Shown: positions 44,056 to 54,234, numbered from the stretch's first letter. The stretch: DNA of 64,000 nt from Catenovulum adriaticum (GCF_026725475.1 NZ_CP109965.1:2046001-2110000); one strand, 5' to 3'. Translations and numbers: made by a program. Notes: generated from the sequence alone by a model not told the origin.

Positions 44056-45702
44056 ATGAATCAAGATTTAATCAAACATGCCCGAGTTTTAATTATTGAT
44101 GATCAAGCTTTGGCGCAAACTTTTCTGAAAAAATCATTAGAAAAAATTGGTTTTGACAGCATTCAAATTGCTGAAAGCGCTAAGCACGCACTCAGGTTAA
44201 CTGACGATATCTTGTTTGACTTAATCATTTGTTCATTTAATTTAAGCCGCGACCGAGATGGTTATCATTTATTTGAAGAACTAAAAGATAAAGGAGCCAT
44301 TAAGCTCAACACCACCTTTATTTTTACCAGTGCAGAAACTGATGCTGCGCTGGTTAATAGTGTCATTGAACTCCAGCCTGACGACTTTTTAGCTAAGCCA
44401 TTTACATCAAAAGAATTAAGTGAACGTTTATTACGTGTACTTAAGCGCAAACAAAAACTCAATCATATTTATCAAGCACTAGATAACCAAGATTTTAAAG
44501 GTGCGTTAGCGCATATTGATGACACTTTAAATAATCCAAAACAAACCCATTTATATCCGCTGGTAATGCGCCTAAAAGGCGATATTTTATTAGCACAAAA
44601 AGACTTCGCCACCGCGGCTCGCTACTTTTATGACATCATCACGGTGCAAAAATTTACTTGGGCAATGATAGGCCTCGCCAAAGCTTACTTAGGATTAAAT
44701 AAAGAAGAAGCCGGAAAAGCCATTTTAGATAAACTAGTAAAAAAACCTGAAACACGCCTAGCCGCTTTAGATTTATTAGCACAGTATTACATTAACCATG
44801 ATGAATACGATTTAGCTTATCAACAATTTAGAAATGCCAAAGCAATATCACCGCGCAATATCAAACGTCACCAATCGGTTGTTAATTTAGCCAGGTTATT
44901 ACACGATCATAGTGGCCAATTCGAAGCGGCCAAAACTATGTTAAGATTTGCCAAACATTCGGTGCACGATACAGAAGACTTATATTTAACGGTTGCCCGC
45001 GCCGGAATTGATTATGCACTAACGCTAACTGAGCAAGAATCAGTTAACATTGCTAAACAAACTGATAAATACCTTGCCACCGTTAAACGAGAATTCTTAC
45101 ATACCGCGGAATCGAAAAATAAAATAGCCATAGTGCAAGCCAGATTGCATTACATTAGAGACGAACAAGACAAAGCCAAACAACTAATAAACTCCCTTGA
45201 ATTGGACAAATACGGGGCAATAAGTTTTGAAGATTACATAGATAGAGCTAAAGCATTTCATGAATTAGGATATCAAAACGAGGCCGTTGAATTATTAGAA
45301 GAAGTACCTCAGGTATTTGATGCTGATGATATAAATGGAAAAATCATGGCTAAATTTTTAACTCAAGAAACGCAAGAAAAACGCGACATTCCATTTTCAC
45401 CACGTCAACTTAACAATATTGCGGTGCAGTTATATAACCAAAAACAAATTGATGCAGCCATGCAAGCCTTTAAAGATGCATTAAAATTAATGCCAAAAAA
45501 TGCGCGAATTGCGTTAAATTTATTACAAGTACTGGTAGAACAAAAGCAACGTCAGCATTTAGACGAGCCCCAACAAGCGCTTTATTGGAAAGCAATAGAA
45601 GTTATCAATCAAAACAAATTAGACACCCAACAGCAAACCCGATATGAGTCTTTAACCGCACGCAGTGAGCAATACGACGTTCGCCACACTAATTCAGCTT
45701 AG
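44056..45702 (+). CDS. Receiver-TPR protein with atypical receiver (phospho-Asp replaced by Ser)
   Basis: A 548-residue protein. Residues 8-128 form a CheY-like receiver: acid pair D15/D16, T91 and K114 are all in place, but the phospho-acceptor position is Ser60 (LIICSFNLSRDRDGYHL). Residues about 135-540 are tetratricopeptide-like helical repeats (for example YHLFEEL after the receiver, then FATAARYFYDIIT, YDLAYQQFRNAKAIS, IDAAMQAFKDALKLMP). No DNA-binding or enzymatic output domain is present, so it probably works through protein contacts. It is divergent from thiC. Relatives with an intact Asp are common in marine gammaproteobacteria; their role is unknown to me. Confidence 0.8.
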   Translation: MNQDLIKHARVLIIDDQALAQTFLKKSLEKIGFDSIQIAESAKHALRLTDDILFDLIICSFNLSRDRDGYHLFEELKDKGAIKLNTTFIFTSAETDAALVNSVIELQPDDFLAKPFTSKELSERLLRVLKRKQKLNHIYQALDNQDFKGALAHIDDTLNNPKQTHLYPLVMRLKGDILLAQKDFATAARYFYDIITVQKFTWAMIGLAKAYLGLNKEEAGKAILDKLVKKPETRLAALDLLAQYYINHDEYDLAYQQFRNAKAISPRNIKRHQSVVNLARLLHDHSGQFEAAKTMLRFAKHSVHDTEDLYLTVARAGIDYALTLTEQESVNIAKQTDKYLATVKREFLHTAESKNKIAIVQARLHYIRDEQDKAKQLINSLELDKYGAISFEDYIDRAKAFHELGYQNEAVELLEEVPQVFDADDINGKIMAKFLTQETQEKRDIPFSPRQLNNIAVQLYNQKQIDAAMQAFKDALKLMPKNARIALNLLQVLVEQKQRQHLDEPQQALYWKAIEVINQNKLDTQQQTRYESLTARSEQYDVRHTNSA

Positions 45703-45717
45703 CTGACTATCAAAAGC

Positions 45718-46170
45718 CTACTCAATTACCCAATGGTAATATTCAGCTAAACGCTTTTTGCAAAGATCACAATAAGACACTTCTTTATTAAGTACCGGAT
45801 CAAGGACCGGCTTTTTTGGATAGGCAAAATCAGTTTCAACAATAGATTGCTTATTATGTTCATCAAATCGATAATCAAAATGGCGAAACAGCCCACCTTG
45901 GCTTACAAATGCAAAGCTTCCGTCAAAACCGGGTTCTAAGCTCCAGCTATCATAACCACCATTTACCACATCAACTAAACGTTCGCCTGAATCAACATGC
46001 TCAATATAAAATCGGCCAATATCACTTGCCGGTTTAAATGCCCATTTAATATTATTAAGCACGGCATCTTCTATCAAACCTACCTGCCCTTTCATCACAG
46101 ATAAAAACTGACCGTTTAATGTTTTAATTGACCAATTTTTTTCGCACATTTGTTGAGCCTGAAACATCAT
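45718..46170 (-). CDS. Hypothetical protein, 150 residues, C-terminal CxxC
   Basis: I do not recognise this protein. It has no signal peptide or membrane segment. The first two thirds look like a compact beta-rich domain (WSIKTLNGQFLSVMKGQVGL, WAFKPASDIGRFYIEHVDSG, SFAFVSQGG). The end carries CDLCKK, which could bind a metal if paired across a dimer. AGGTGG six bases before the first ATG supports translation. It converges on the receiver-TPR gene with a 15-base gap and no terminator. Confidence 0.6.
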   Translation of the reverse strand: MMFQAQQMCEKNWSIKTLNGQFLSVMKGQVGLIEDAVLNNIKWAFKPASDIGRFYIEHVDSGERLVDVVNGGYDSWSLEPGFDGSFAFVSQGGLFRHFDYRFDEHNKQSIVETDFAYPKKPVLDPVLNKEVSYCDLCKKRLAEYYHWVIE

Positions 46171-46695
46171 TCTACACCACCTGCGTTGCCAAAAATTTAA
46201 TCATTAACCGCTAAGCTATATTAGCGCTTACTATCAAGGTATTTAACTTAAACCCTAGATAATAACTTAGCTAAGGTATTAAATTTGTTATCCAGCATTT
46301 AAGTTATTTAAGTATAGGCTAACTCTGTAGATAGGGCAGCTCCCTGTATTTAAACAACTAATCAACATTTTAAATGACTAATGGATATTTGGGAGTTAAT
46401 AAGTGAAAGGCTAATAATAAAAATTATTTTAGTGGCTTAGTTAACAATATTGATCAATAACTAAAACTTAAAAATATAAGAAAAGATTAAATCGATATAA
46501 AAATACTCAAAAAATGGGGTTGAATACCAAACCTAGCAAATTAATGACCATTAGTCACCAATAAAGATACACTAGAAAGTTAAAGTGAAAAGTTAAAGCG
46601 GAAAGCTAAAATGGAAAAAAGTTTAAACTAAACAAAGCGCGACCATTATTGTAATTCATATGTAATTCATAAACCAATCGCGCAAATTGTAAGGG
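46171..46695. other. Gene-free region of about 525 bases
   Basis: Very AT-rich. It contains a purine-rich stretch near 46575-46625 in which AAAGTTAAAG- and AAAGCTAAA-like words recur. No open frame with a ribosome site, no tRNA and no strong hairpin was seen. It should contain the promoter of the 45718-46170 gene. Confidence 0.45.
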
Positions 46696-47307
46696 CTAAC
46701 CAAAAAATAACCGCCATAGCCAACCATGGCTAAGTTCTTCTTTACAGCCTCTAAGTTGTGCTCCGTATACTTCAGCTCTTCGTTGAACTTTAGCCGATAC
46801 AGATTTTAACCACGCTTTTCGGTTATAGCTTTTTTTACGATAACCACCCCAGCCTTCATGGTAATTTAAATACTGGTTATAAGCGTCCCATTTAGATACT
46901 TTATTGATTTTATTTGTTTTATAAATAAACCATCCCATAAAATCAATCGCATCATCAAAATCATCTCTGTCTGCGCCGTAATTATCAGTTTCGCGCATAT
47001 AGTCTGACCAAGTCATCGTTTTAGCTTGCGAGTAACCATAAGCAGAACTGGCTCTGCCAATTGGAATAACCCATAAAAAATACTGCATTGGCGGAGCGGC
47101 ATTATGCCTAAATGAACTTTCCTGATACATAATAGCCATAGAAACATGAATAGGTGTGCCCCAGCGCTCTTCTGCATCTTGCGCATCATCGTACCAATCT
47201 CTGTGCTCAAAAAAGATCTCACACAAATTTTCAGGCCTTTTAGGCGGTGGCGTTGCACAGCTACTCAAGAGTAATGCACACAATGCAAGGCTAATGACTT
47301 TTTTCAT
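46696..47307 (-). CDS. Putative lipoprotein with SLT-like (lytic transglycosylase) domain
   Basis: A 203-residue protein with a lipoprotein signal (MKKVISLALCALLLSSC, lipobox LSSC, Cys17). Then comes a lysozyme-like region: IHVSMAIMYQESSFRHNA holds the expected catalytic Glu in an E-S-S-F motif as in SLT domains. SAYGYSQAKTMTWSDYM and YNQYLNYHEGWGGY follow. It would act on peptidoglycan at the outer membrane. It starts 12 bases after the gshA stop, so both are on one transcript. The ATG at 47307 is preferred over a TTG at 47319. Confidence 0.75.
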   Translation of the reverse strand: MKKVISLALCALLLSSCATPPPKRPENLCEIFFEHRDWYDDAQDAEERWGTPIHVSMAIMYQESSFRHNAAPPMQYFLWVIPIGRASSAYGYSQAKTMTWSDYMRETDNYGADRDDFDDAIDFMGWFIYKTNKINKVSKWDAYNQYLNYHEGWGGYRKKSYNRKAWLKSVSAKVQRRAEVYGAQLRGCKEELSHGWLWRLFFG

Positions 47308-47319
47308 ATTAAATAACAA

Positions 47320-48888
47320 CTAATCAGACAACGACGAGCCGAAATATTGCGTTAAAAAAGTATCAAAGTCCAGTTCATCTGCATTTTCAATCGACTGCTG
47401 GCGCAGTTCACTATCTTTACTTTCTTGCTCTAATTGAGTTTGTGTAAAATGATGAAAATCTCGCTCAAAACTTTCATTACGATACTGTTTAGCAAGTTGA
47501 AGACCAAAAGAACCATTGTCTAAATTATGCTCGAGTAAATGGCTCATAATTTTGCCTGACGGCGTTAGGTCTGGATTTTCAATTTTAGCTTGCTGTGCCA
47601 TCAGCGCTTGGTGATATACGCCCTGAGTATCACCATCAAATATTTTGGCTAAGTCGTCCAATTCTGCCAATATTTGAGTCGACCATTGCGTTAACGCAAT
47701 AGGTTTGCTGTTTTTTTCTAACAACAAATCTGGCTTGCGACCATACAAAATCACTTGCTGTAAATTCTCGGCGATAATAGATTCATCTTCGCGTTCAATA
47801 TCTGGCGAATCAGTTAATGCACACCAAGTAATTAATAAATCTAAAAAACGAACCTGTTCTACTGACATACCCGCTGGATTAAAAGGGTCAATATCCAACG
47901 CTCTTAACTCAATATATTGAATGCCAGCACGCTCCAGCGCATCTGTCGGCTTTTCACCAGACTCAGTAACGCGCTTAGGTCTAACCGGTGAGTAATATTC
48001 GTTTTCTATTTGTAGTACATTTTGATTCAGTTGCTGATAGTCACCCGGTTTCGCTGAAATACTCGCAAAATCAGCCGAAGGCATACGAATAGCATGGCGT
48101 AAACCTGCAATATAATCATCTAATTGATTATAGCGAATATTAAGCGCGGCTTGCGCTTTGTTGGTATAACCTAAATCGCTTAAACGTAACGCAGTAGCAT
48201 AAGGTAAATACAAAGTGCCTTTACCTATTTTTTGCATTGGATACGGTGTCGATTTACCATTTAAAAACGATGAACAAAGTGCTGGTGAAGCGCCAAATAA
48301 ATAGGCCAACAACCATAAGTTTCGTTTTAAATTACGTAAAATCGCTAAATAACCCTCATCGATAGATGATTGATTAGCCACCTTGCCTTGGCTACTAGCC
48401 CAAGCCTGCCAAAAACTATCAGGAAACGAAAAGTTAAAATGCACACCTGATATGGCTTGCATATAGCTACCATAGCGGTTTTTTAAACCCTGGCGATATA
48501 GCGTTTTCATTTTGCCAATATTAGAGGTGCCATATTTAGCAATTTCAATATCATCTTCACTACCGACAAAACAAGGCATGCTCATGGGCCAAAGTAGTTC
48601 TTCGCCCTGGTTTTGATAAGCAAATTTGTGTAAGTCCAATAATTGTTGAATGCTAGTTTGCGCATTTTGCTCAACTGGGGTGATAAACTCAACTAAGCTT
48701 TCAGCATAATCCGTTGTAATATAGTCGTGCGTTAACGCAGAGCCAAGCCCTTTAGGGTGTTGGCTTGTGGCTAATTTGCCAGATGCGTGAATGCGTAATG
48801 CTTCTTTTTCAATACCTCGATTAAAGCCAGCAAAATAAGACGTTGGCTGGCTTTTCAAAAAATTTAACAGGTTTTTATTCACATTCAC
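47320..48888 (-). CDS. gshA: Glutamate-cysteine ligase GshA
   Basis: A 522-residue proteobacterial type 1 enzyme that makes gamma-glutamylcysteine, the first step of glutathione synthesis (E. coli 518). Matches include FNRGIEKEALRI, HPKGLGSALTHDYITTDYAE, SLVEFITP, SGVHFNFSFPD and YIELRALDIDPFNPAGM. It begins with GTG: the one at 48888 has AAGGA eight bases ahead; the next at 48882 has AGG five bases ahead. I keep the longer form. Confidence 0.96.
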   Translation of the reverse strand: MNVNKNLLNFLKSQPTSYFAGFNRGIEKEALRIHASGKLATSQHPKGLGSALTHDYITTDYAESLVEFITPVEQNAQTSIQQLLDLHKFAYQNQGEELLWPMSMPCFVGSEDDIEIAKYGTSNIGKMKTLYRQGLKNRYGSYMQAISGVHFNFSFPDSFWQAWASSQGKVANQSSIDEGYLAILRNLKRNLWLLAYLFGASPALCSSFLNGKSTPYPMQKIGKGTLYLPYATALRLSDLGYTNKAQAALNIRYNQLDDYIAGLRHAIRMPSADFASISAKPGDYQQLNQNVLQIENEYYSPVRPKRVTESGEKPTDALERAGIQYIELRALDIDPFNPAGMSVEQVRFLDLLITWCALTDSPDIEREDESIIAENLQQVILYGRKPDLLLEKNSKPIALTQWSTQILAELDDLAKIFDGDTQGVYHQALMAQQAKIENPDLTPSGKIMSHLLEHNLDNGSFGLQLAKQYRNESFERDFHHFTQTQLEQESKDSELRQQSIENADELDFDTFLTQYFGSSLSD

Positions 48889-49123
48889 CTAATGTTTCCT
48901 TATTCCATATGCAGGCAGTATGAGCCAGTTTGTTTGCATATGTGTTTTAATAAACTGAGCAAACTACAGTTTACATAAATTTATGTATATACTCACAACT
49001 CTAAGCTGAATTAAAGCCCCTATATAAGATAATTTGGGACATTAAAATAGACCGCTTAAATAGCAAAAAATAACAAAATTGTATAAAAATAATGACTCGA
49101 CTCAGCAGGGAATAATTCATCCA

Positions 49124-52100
49124 ATGATACTCAAACTATCTTCAAAACGATTATTTACATTAGTTTTTTGCTGTGTCTTAATGAGTTTTACCATACTGTA
49201 TTTTGCATTTTATCAGTATCTTCAACCAAAAGAGCCAAAAAAAAGCGATTTAGAATCAGCAGCAGTCCAAGTTAACCAGCAGCTTACCAGCAAAATACAG
49301 CGTCAATTAGACAATTTAACTCAAGTTATCCAAATATCAAATTTACCGCACTCTATTCGTTTTATTAACAATGAAGACGCAAGTGCACAATTTCAAGCTC
49401 TTAGCCAAGTTTTTAAAACTCAAACCCATAAAAATTATGTGCAAACAGCCATTAAATACCAAAATCAATTTTGGTCTGACCAAAAAAATAGCAACCAAGC
49501 GCTAAATCATCACCTAAACCAATATTTAAATAAACTGGCAAATATTAACCTAGCGGCAAAACCACATCTAATTATTGAGTCAAATCAACTGGTGCTCATA
49601 TCTCCTGTTTTTTCTCCTAACAGCGCCATTCAAGCCCAACCAACTAGCCGCAATCCGGATAATAATTTAGGTTACCTAGCACTCATACTAAAACCAGAGT
49701 GGCTAATACAAAACACTGGTTTTTATTTAACTAACAACCAAAAAAATATTATAGCGGCACCTAACTCAATTCAAACCAGTGAGCCTAACTTTAATCATCA
49801 ATTTAAATTTGCGCCTAAGTTAGCCGAATTAACACCCACAACTAACTGGCAATTGGTTAGTGCTACCACAGTTAGTAAACCCACCTATGCAGAAAAACAG
49901 TTTGGTTTGGTCATTTTCATCAGTATATTAATCATAGGTACAATCGCTTTATTGCCAAGCCGAATGTTATGGCTTTATTCAAATGCCATTCAGCAGTTAA
50001 CTAATCATGTACTCGCCCTTAACCGTAATGATAAACTTGCGACACCAAGCTTCAAAAATTTCCCTCGTGAATTCCACCCACTAATTAAAGCTTTTGATTC
50101 ATTAAAAAAACGTTTAGTTCGTAAAAACGCACGTATTCAAACCCAAAAAAAACAACTTAATCGAGCACTTAACATCGCCAAAATAGGCACGTTTGAGCTT
50201 CATTGCGATACATTAAAACTCTATTGTTCAGATACGCTCGTCGATATTTTTTCTTTGTCTGAAACGCCCAAATATACAGACTTATTTACGGTTTTACCTG
50301 AACCTTATGCAGAGCTCATCAGCGAAGCTTTAGAAAAACTCATCCAACCAAGCTCTAAACATCAAGCTGAATTTTTTAACTGTCACCTACGCCCCGATCA
50401 AAAAACCGAGCAACATTTACATATTCGGTTTGAAAAATTAAAAATAGACAATCATTCAATTATTTTAGGCTGTGTTAACGATATTAGTGAAATTAAAAAT
50501 ACCGAGCATAATTTAGCCCATAGTTTAGAGCGACTCGCCTACGCACAAGAAGCGACCAACGATGGGATTTGGGATTGGGATATTGTCAATAATCAAGTTT
50601 ATATAAGTGCGCGTTGGCGCCAAATGTTAGGTTATCAAGCCAATGAACTTGATTCGAGCTTAGAAACCCTGCAGGCGCTTATTCACCCAATTGATACCGA
50701 TAAAGTGCTCGCATCTACCAATGAGTTATTAGAAGGTAAAGCTTCGAGCTTTGTGCAAGAGTTTAGGATGAAACACAAATCAGGCGAATACATTTGGATA
50801 TTGTGCAGGGCGAAGGTATTTGCCAGCGATCAAGACAATAAACCACTACGGATGATAGGTTCAAATACCGATATCACCCATCGTAAACAAACCGAACACA
50901 AGCTAACGGTGCTCAATGATGAATTAGAGCAAAGAGTAGAGCAAAGAACCAAACAACTTGAACTCAGCAACCTAGCGTTAACCGACGCTAAAGATAAAGC
51001 CGAACAAGCCAATAAAATAAAAAGCGAATTTTTAGCGAACATGAGCCATGAAATTCGTACACCGCTAAATGCGATTATTGGTTTAACAAACCTAATCAGC
51101 AAAAGTCAGCTCGATGCAGAGCAACGTAATCGTATCAACAACATTCATTTGGCCTCCGATAATTTGCTCAGTATTATTAATGATATTTTAGATTTTTCTA
51201 AAATCGAAGCTGGCAAACTCAAGATAGAGCGAATTCAATTTAATTTAGCAGACATCATTACCGGGGTTAGCCACTTACTTGCGCATAAAGCTCATCAAAA
51301 AGGGCTTGAATTTATTGTTAATGTAGAGCCCAATGTGCCCTTTTCACTCGTTGGTGACCCTAACCGACTTAATCAAATTTTGTTAAATTTAGTGAGTAAC
51401 GCAATTAAATTTACCGAACAAGGTGAAATTGAATTATTAGTGCGCTTAAAAACCTGTAGCGACTTAAACGCCAGAATTGAATTCGCCGTCACTGATACCG
51501 GAATTGGCTTAACTCAAGAACAACAAATAAATCTATTTAAATCATTTACCCAAGCAGATAACTCAACCTCTAGAAAATACGGGGGCACCGGATTAGGCTT
51601 AACAATTTGTCGCCAACTCTGCCAATTAATGCAAGGTGAAATAACAGTCAATAGCCAAGTAAATCAAGGCGCTACGTTTAGTTTTGAGCTGCCATTTAGT
51701 CTAAATAATATTCTGCAACCCATCTACCAATTTGATCAGCTAATTTACCCAGAGTATCCTGTTTTATTAATTGAACCTAATCCTAAACTCAGCCAATTAG
51801 TATCACAAAATTTGGCCACTTTTGGTTACACCACACTAACCTGTGACAACATTCAAGTAGCCCTATCAAACCTTAACAACCAATCTGAATTTAAACTGGT
51901 TATTGTCGATTATGACAAGATGAATGAACAGCCCGGTTTATTTGAACAATTACGCAATACTCTTGCTTGTGAGCACGCCTATTTTGTGATCCAACATAAC
52001 TCAGTAAAACCATCAGCTTTGCCTAAAATGGAGCGCGCAGAGAATATTAACAAGCCGCTGCATATTTGGGATTTGTACCGACTGATATCACAGTCTGATC

Positions 52101-53227
52101 AAACTAGTGACGTTCAAATTGCTTCGTCTACGCCAAATCAAACAACAAAGGGAGTTAGTTTGGATATTTTAGTGGTAGAGGATAATGAAATAAACCAAGA
52201 AGTGGCTAAAGCCTTACTCACTTATCATGGCTTTAAAATCACCTTAGCGGACAACGGTAAACAAGCTTTAGAAAAATTAAGCAAACAAGACTTTGCGTTA
52301 ATTTTGATGGACATTCAAATGCCAGAGATGGATGGGTATCAAGCCACGCGTGAAATTAGAAAAATTGAACAATATAAAAGACTGCCTATTATTGCTATGA
52401 CCGCCAACGCAATGCCAGAAGATAAAGAAAAATGTATTGAAAATGGGATGAATGATCATGTTGCAAAACCCATTAATGAAGCTGATCTATTATCGACTAT
52501 CTCAAACTGGCTAGGTCAAAATTTTACCTCACAAAGTGGCAACAAAAGCACAAACACAAGTAATGCAACTGCCTCTGAGTTAAATCAAACAGTTGAAGAC
52601 AGCGCGCTTACCGCCGCGCCCTACGCTAACTTGTCTTATACACTTAATCAGTTTTCTGGCAATCATGAATTAACACAAAAAATGCTAAAACGATTTGTTG
52701 AGGATAACCAAAATAGCGACCAAAAAATTAACACCTTTATTGAATCTCAGCAAAACCACAATGCTCAACAATTAATTCATTCAATAAAAGGCGTTTCCGG
52801 TAATTTAGGTTTGCAAAAGCTACACTTGGCCTGCAAACATTTTGAAAATGCGCTAACTCAAAACCCAAATCAACAAAGCAATAATGCAATTGAATATTGG
52901 TCGGCTCAATACTCAAATGTGCTGCATGAAACAATTAATCAACTTAACCAACAAATGTTAGCTCAATCAAACCAAAAAACGCCGGATCAGCAACAAGAAT
53001 CTATAGACTTTGACGAAGTTTTACCGCATCTCACCGCGTTAAAACAAAAATTAGAACAAGACGAATTTATCACCCAAGCTGACACCCAAACCATACAAAG
53101 TTTATCGCAAGCATTAGAAGTAAAAGATTTATACCAATCGCTTATTCATCAGCTCGAAATATTTGATAATGAGGCAGCAATCGATACCTTGCAGCAATTA
53201 ATTCAGTATTGCCAACAACAAGATTAG
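49124..53227 (+). CDS. Hybrid sensor histidine kinase (PAS-PAS-HisKA-HATPase-REC-REC-HPt)
   Basis: A 1367-residue membrane kinase. Two helices (about 10-32 and 260-280) enclose a periplasmic sensor domain. Two PAS domains follow (about 345-460 and 470-590), then a short coiled coil, HisKA with His642 (FLANMSHEIRTPLNAIIGL), and HATPase (N box LVSNAIKFTEQGE, DTGIGL, GGTGLGL). A first receiver (about 878-990) is degenerate; a second has Asp1063 (LILMDIQMPEMDGYQA). A C-terminal HPt domain has His1219 (LIHSIKGVSGNLG). This is a complete internal phosphorelay. No response regulator is adjacent. A TTG at 49079 could start 15 residues earlier; the ATG is preferred, though its AGGGA is 11 bases away. 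Confidence 0.9.
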   Translation: MILKLSSKRLFTLVFCCVLMSFTILYFAFYQYLQPKEPKKSDLESAAVQVNQQLTSKIQRQLDNLTQVIQISNLPHSIRFINNEDASAQFQALSQVFKTQTHKNYVQTAIKYQNQFWSDQKNSNQALNHHLNQYLNKLANINLAAKPHLIIESNQLVLISPVFSPNSAIQAQPTSRNPDNNLGYLALILKPEWLIQNTGFYLTNNQKNIIAAPNSIQTSEPNFNHQFKFAPKLAELTPTTNWQLVSATTVSKPTYAEKQFGLVIFISILIIGTIALLPSRMLWLYSNAIQQLTNHVLALNRNDKLATPSFKNFPREFHPLIKAFDSLKKRLVRKNARIQTQKKQLNRALNIAKIGTFELHCDTLKLYCSDTLVDIFSLSETPKYTDLFTVLPEPYAELISEALEKLIQPSSKHQAEFFNCHLRPDQKTEQHLHIRFEKLKIDNHSIILGCVNDISEIKNTEHNLAHSLERLAYAQEATNDGIWDWDIVNNQVYISARWRQMLGYQANELDSSLETLQALIHPIDTDKVLASTNELLEGKASSFVQEFRMKHKSGEYIWILCRAKVFASDQDNKPLRMIGSNTDITHRKQTEHKLTVLNDELEQRVEQRTKQLELSNLALTDAKDKAEQANKIKSEFLANMSHEIRTPLNAIIGLTNLISKSQLDAEQRNRINNIHLASDNLLSIINDILDFSKIEAGKLKIERIQFNLADIITGVSHLLAHKAHQKGLEFIVNVEPNVPFSLVGDPNRLNQILLNLVSNAIKFTEQGEIELLVRLKTCSDLNARIEFAVTDTGIGLTQEQQINLFKSFTQADNSTSRKYGGTGLGLTICRQLCQLMQGEITVNSQVNQGATFSFELPFSLNNILQPIYQFDQLIYPEYPVLLIEPNPKLSQLVSQNLATFGYTTLTCDNIQVALSNLNNQSEFKLVIVDYDKMNEQPGLFEQLRNTLACEHAYFVIQHNSVKPSALPKMERAENINKPLHIWDLYRLISQSDQTSDVQIASSTPNQTTKGVSLDILVVEDNEINQEVAKALLTYHGFKITLADNGKQALEKLSKQDFALILMDIQMPEMDGYQATREIRKIEQYKRLPIIAMTANAMPEDKEKCIENGMNDHVAKPINEADLLSTISNWLGQNFTSQSGNKSTNTSNATASELNQTVEDSALTAAPYANLSYTLNQFSGNHELTQKMLKRFVEDNQNSDQKINTFIESQQNHNAQQLIHSIKGVSGNLGLQKLHLACKHFENALTQNPNQQSNNAIEYWSAQYSNVLHETINQLNQQMLAQSNQKTPDQQQESIDFDEVLPHLTALKQKLEQDEFITQADTQTIQSLSQALEVKDLYQSLIHQLEIFDNEAAIDTLQQLIQYCQQQD

Positions 53228-53315
53228 GTTTCTAGTTTCTAGGCGCTAGGTTTCTAGGGCGCTGCGCTGCTAGGGGCGAGAATTTAGATTTTAGATTTTA
53301 GATTTTAGATTTTAA

Positions 53316-53935
53316 CACCGTAGGTACGATTAGCACGTAAGTGCGTAATCGTACAATTGTATTTTAGGATTCTAGGCGCTGGGTTAGGTTTTATAAACCC
53401 TGTAGGCGTCAAGCTGGCCTATAGGGATATAGGTCGTAGAACATTGCCGGGAGCAAAATGCCGATAGCGCACGCGATATTTTCTCCAGCGTTGCCTTCTA
53501 CATAAAAACGCGAGCAAGCTTCGCGTCTACGGTGTTTTATAACAGCACCGTAGGTACGATTAGCACGTAAGTGCGTAATCGTACAATTGTATTTTGGGAT
53601 TCTAGGCGCTGGGTTAGGTTTTATAAACCTTGTAGGCGTCAAGCTGGCCTATAGGGATATAGGTCGTAGAACATTGCCGGGAGCAAAATGCCGATAGCGC
53701 ACGCGATATTTTCTCCAGCGTTGCCTTCTACATAAAAACGCGAGCAAGCTTCGCGTCTACGGTGTTTTATAACAGCACCGTAGGTACGATTAGCACGTAA
53801 GTGCGTAATCGTACAATTGTATTTTGGGATTCTAGGCGCTGGGTTAGGTTTTATAAACCTTGTAGGCGTCAAGCTGGGTTTATAGGGATATAGGTCGTAG
53901 AGCATTGCCGGGAGCAAAATGCCGATAGCGCACGT
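53316..53935. repeat. Tandem repeat, 230-bp unit, about 2.7 copies
   Basis: Unit starts are at 53316, 53546 and 53776, so the period is exactly 230. Copies 1 and 2 differ at two positions that I can see; copies 2 and 3 agree until about 53877, where the third diverges. Each unit is a chain of small hairpins: CACCGTAG pairing with CTACGGTG across a short loop, GTACGATTA/TAATCGTAC, GGTTT/AAACC, CCTATA/TATAGG, ACGCGA/TCGCGT. No protein-coding signal. Confidence 0.92.
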
Positions 53936-54107
53936 AATACACCCATGCCACATATAAACCTAAAACGCGGGGTAAACCCGCTGCTACGTGGTGTAGCAGC
54001 GATTTTATATCGCGTGAAAACGATAAAAACGCGAGCAAGCTTCGCGTCTACGGTGGTATAAGCCAGATATAAGAATTCAGATTTTAGAATTGAGAGGTTT
54101 GGGTTTT
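53881..54107. repeat. Left arm of long inverted repeat (partner 59680-59899)
   Basis: The 227 bases here are the reverse complement of 59680-59899 with two substitutions and one 7-base insertion by my alignment. The arms face each other around a 5.6-kb segment containing the thiamin-salvage operon and the DUF3010 gene. The arm contains an internal hairpin (GGGTAAACCC, then CTGCTACG/GTAGCAG). Confidence 0.9.
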
Positions 54108-54114
54108 TAAACCC

Positions 54115-54196
54115 TGTAGGCGTGCAGCTGGCCTATAGGGATATAGGTCGTAGAGCATTGCCGGGAGCAAAATGCCGATAGCGCACGCGATATTTT
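54115..54196 (+). repeat. Fourth plus-strand copy of the ~80-bp repeat module
   Basis: A further copy of the module TGTAGGCGT ... GCACGCGATATTT that also occurs at 53401, 53631 and 53861, and inverted at about 59847, 62077 and 62291. It contains the hairpins CCTATA/TATAGG and CATTGC/GCAAAATG. Confidence 0.85.
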
Positions 54197-54234
54197 AAAC
54201 CTCAAACCTAGCGCCTGAATCCTAGAACCTTCCT

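Noticed and set aside
53409..53953. Two minus-strand open frames with nearly identical protein sequence
   Set aside because: They lie wholly inside the 230-bp tandem repeat and share its period; composition and hairpin content argue for non-coding DNA.
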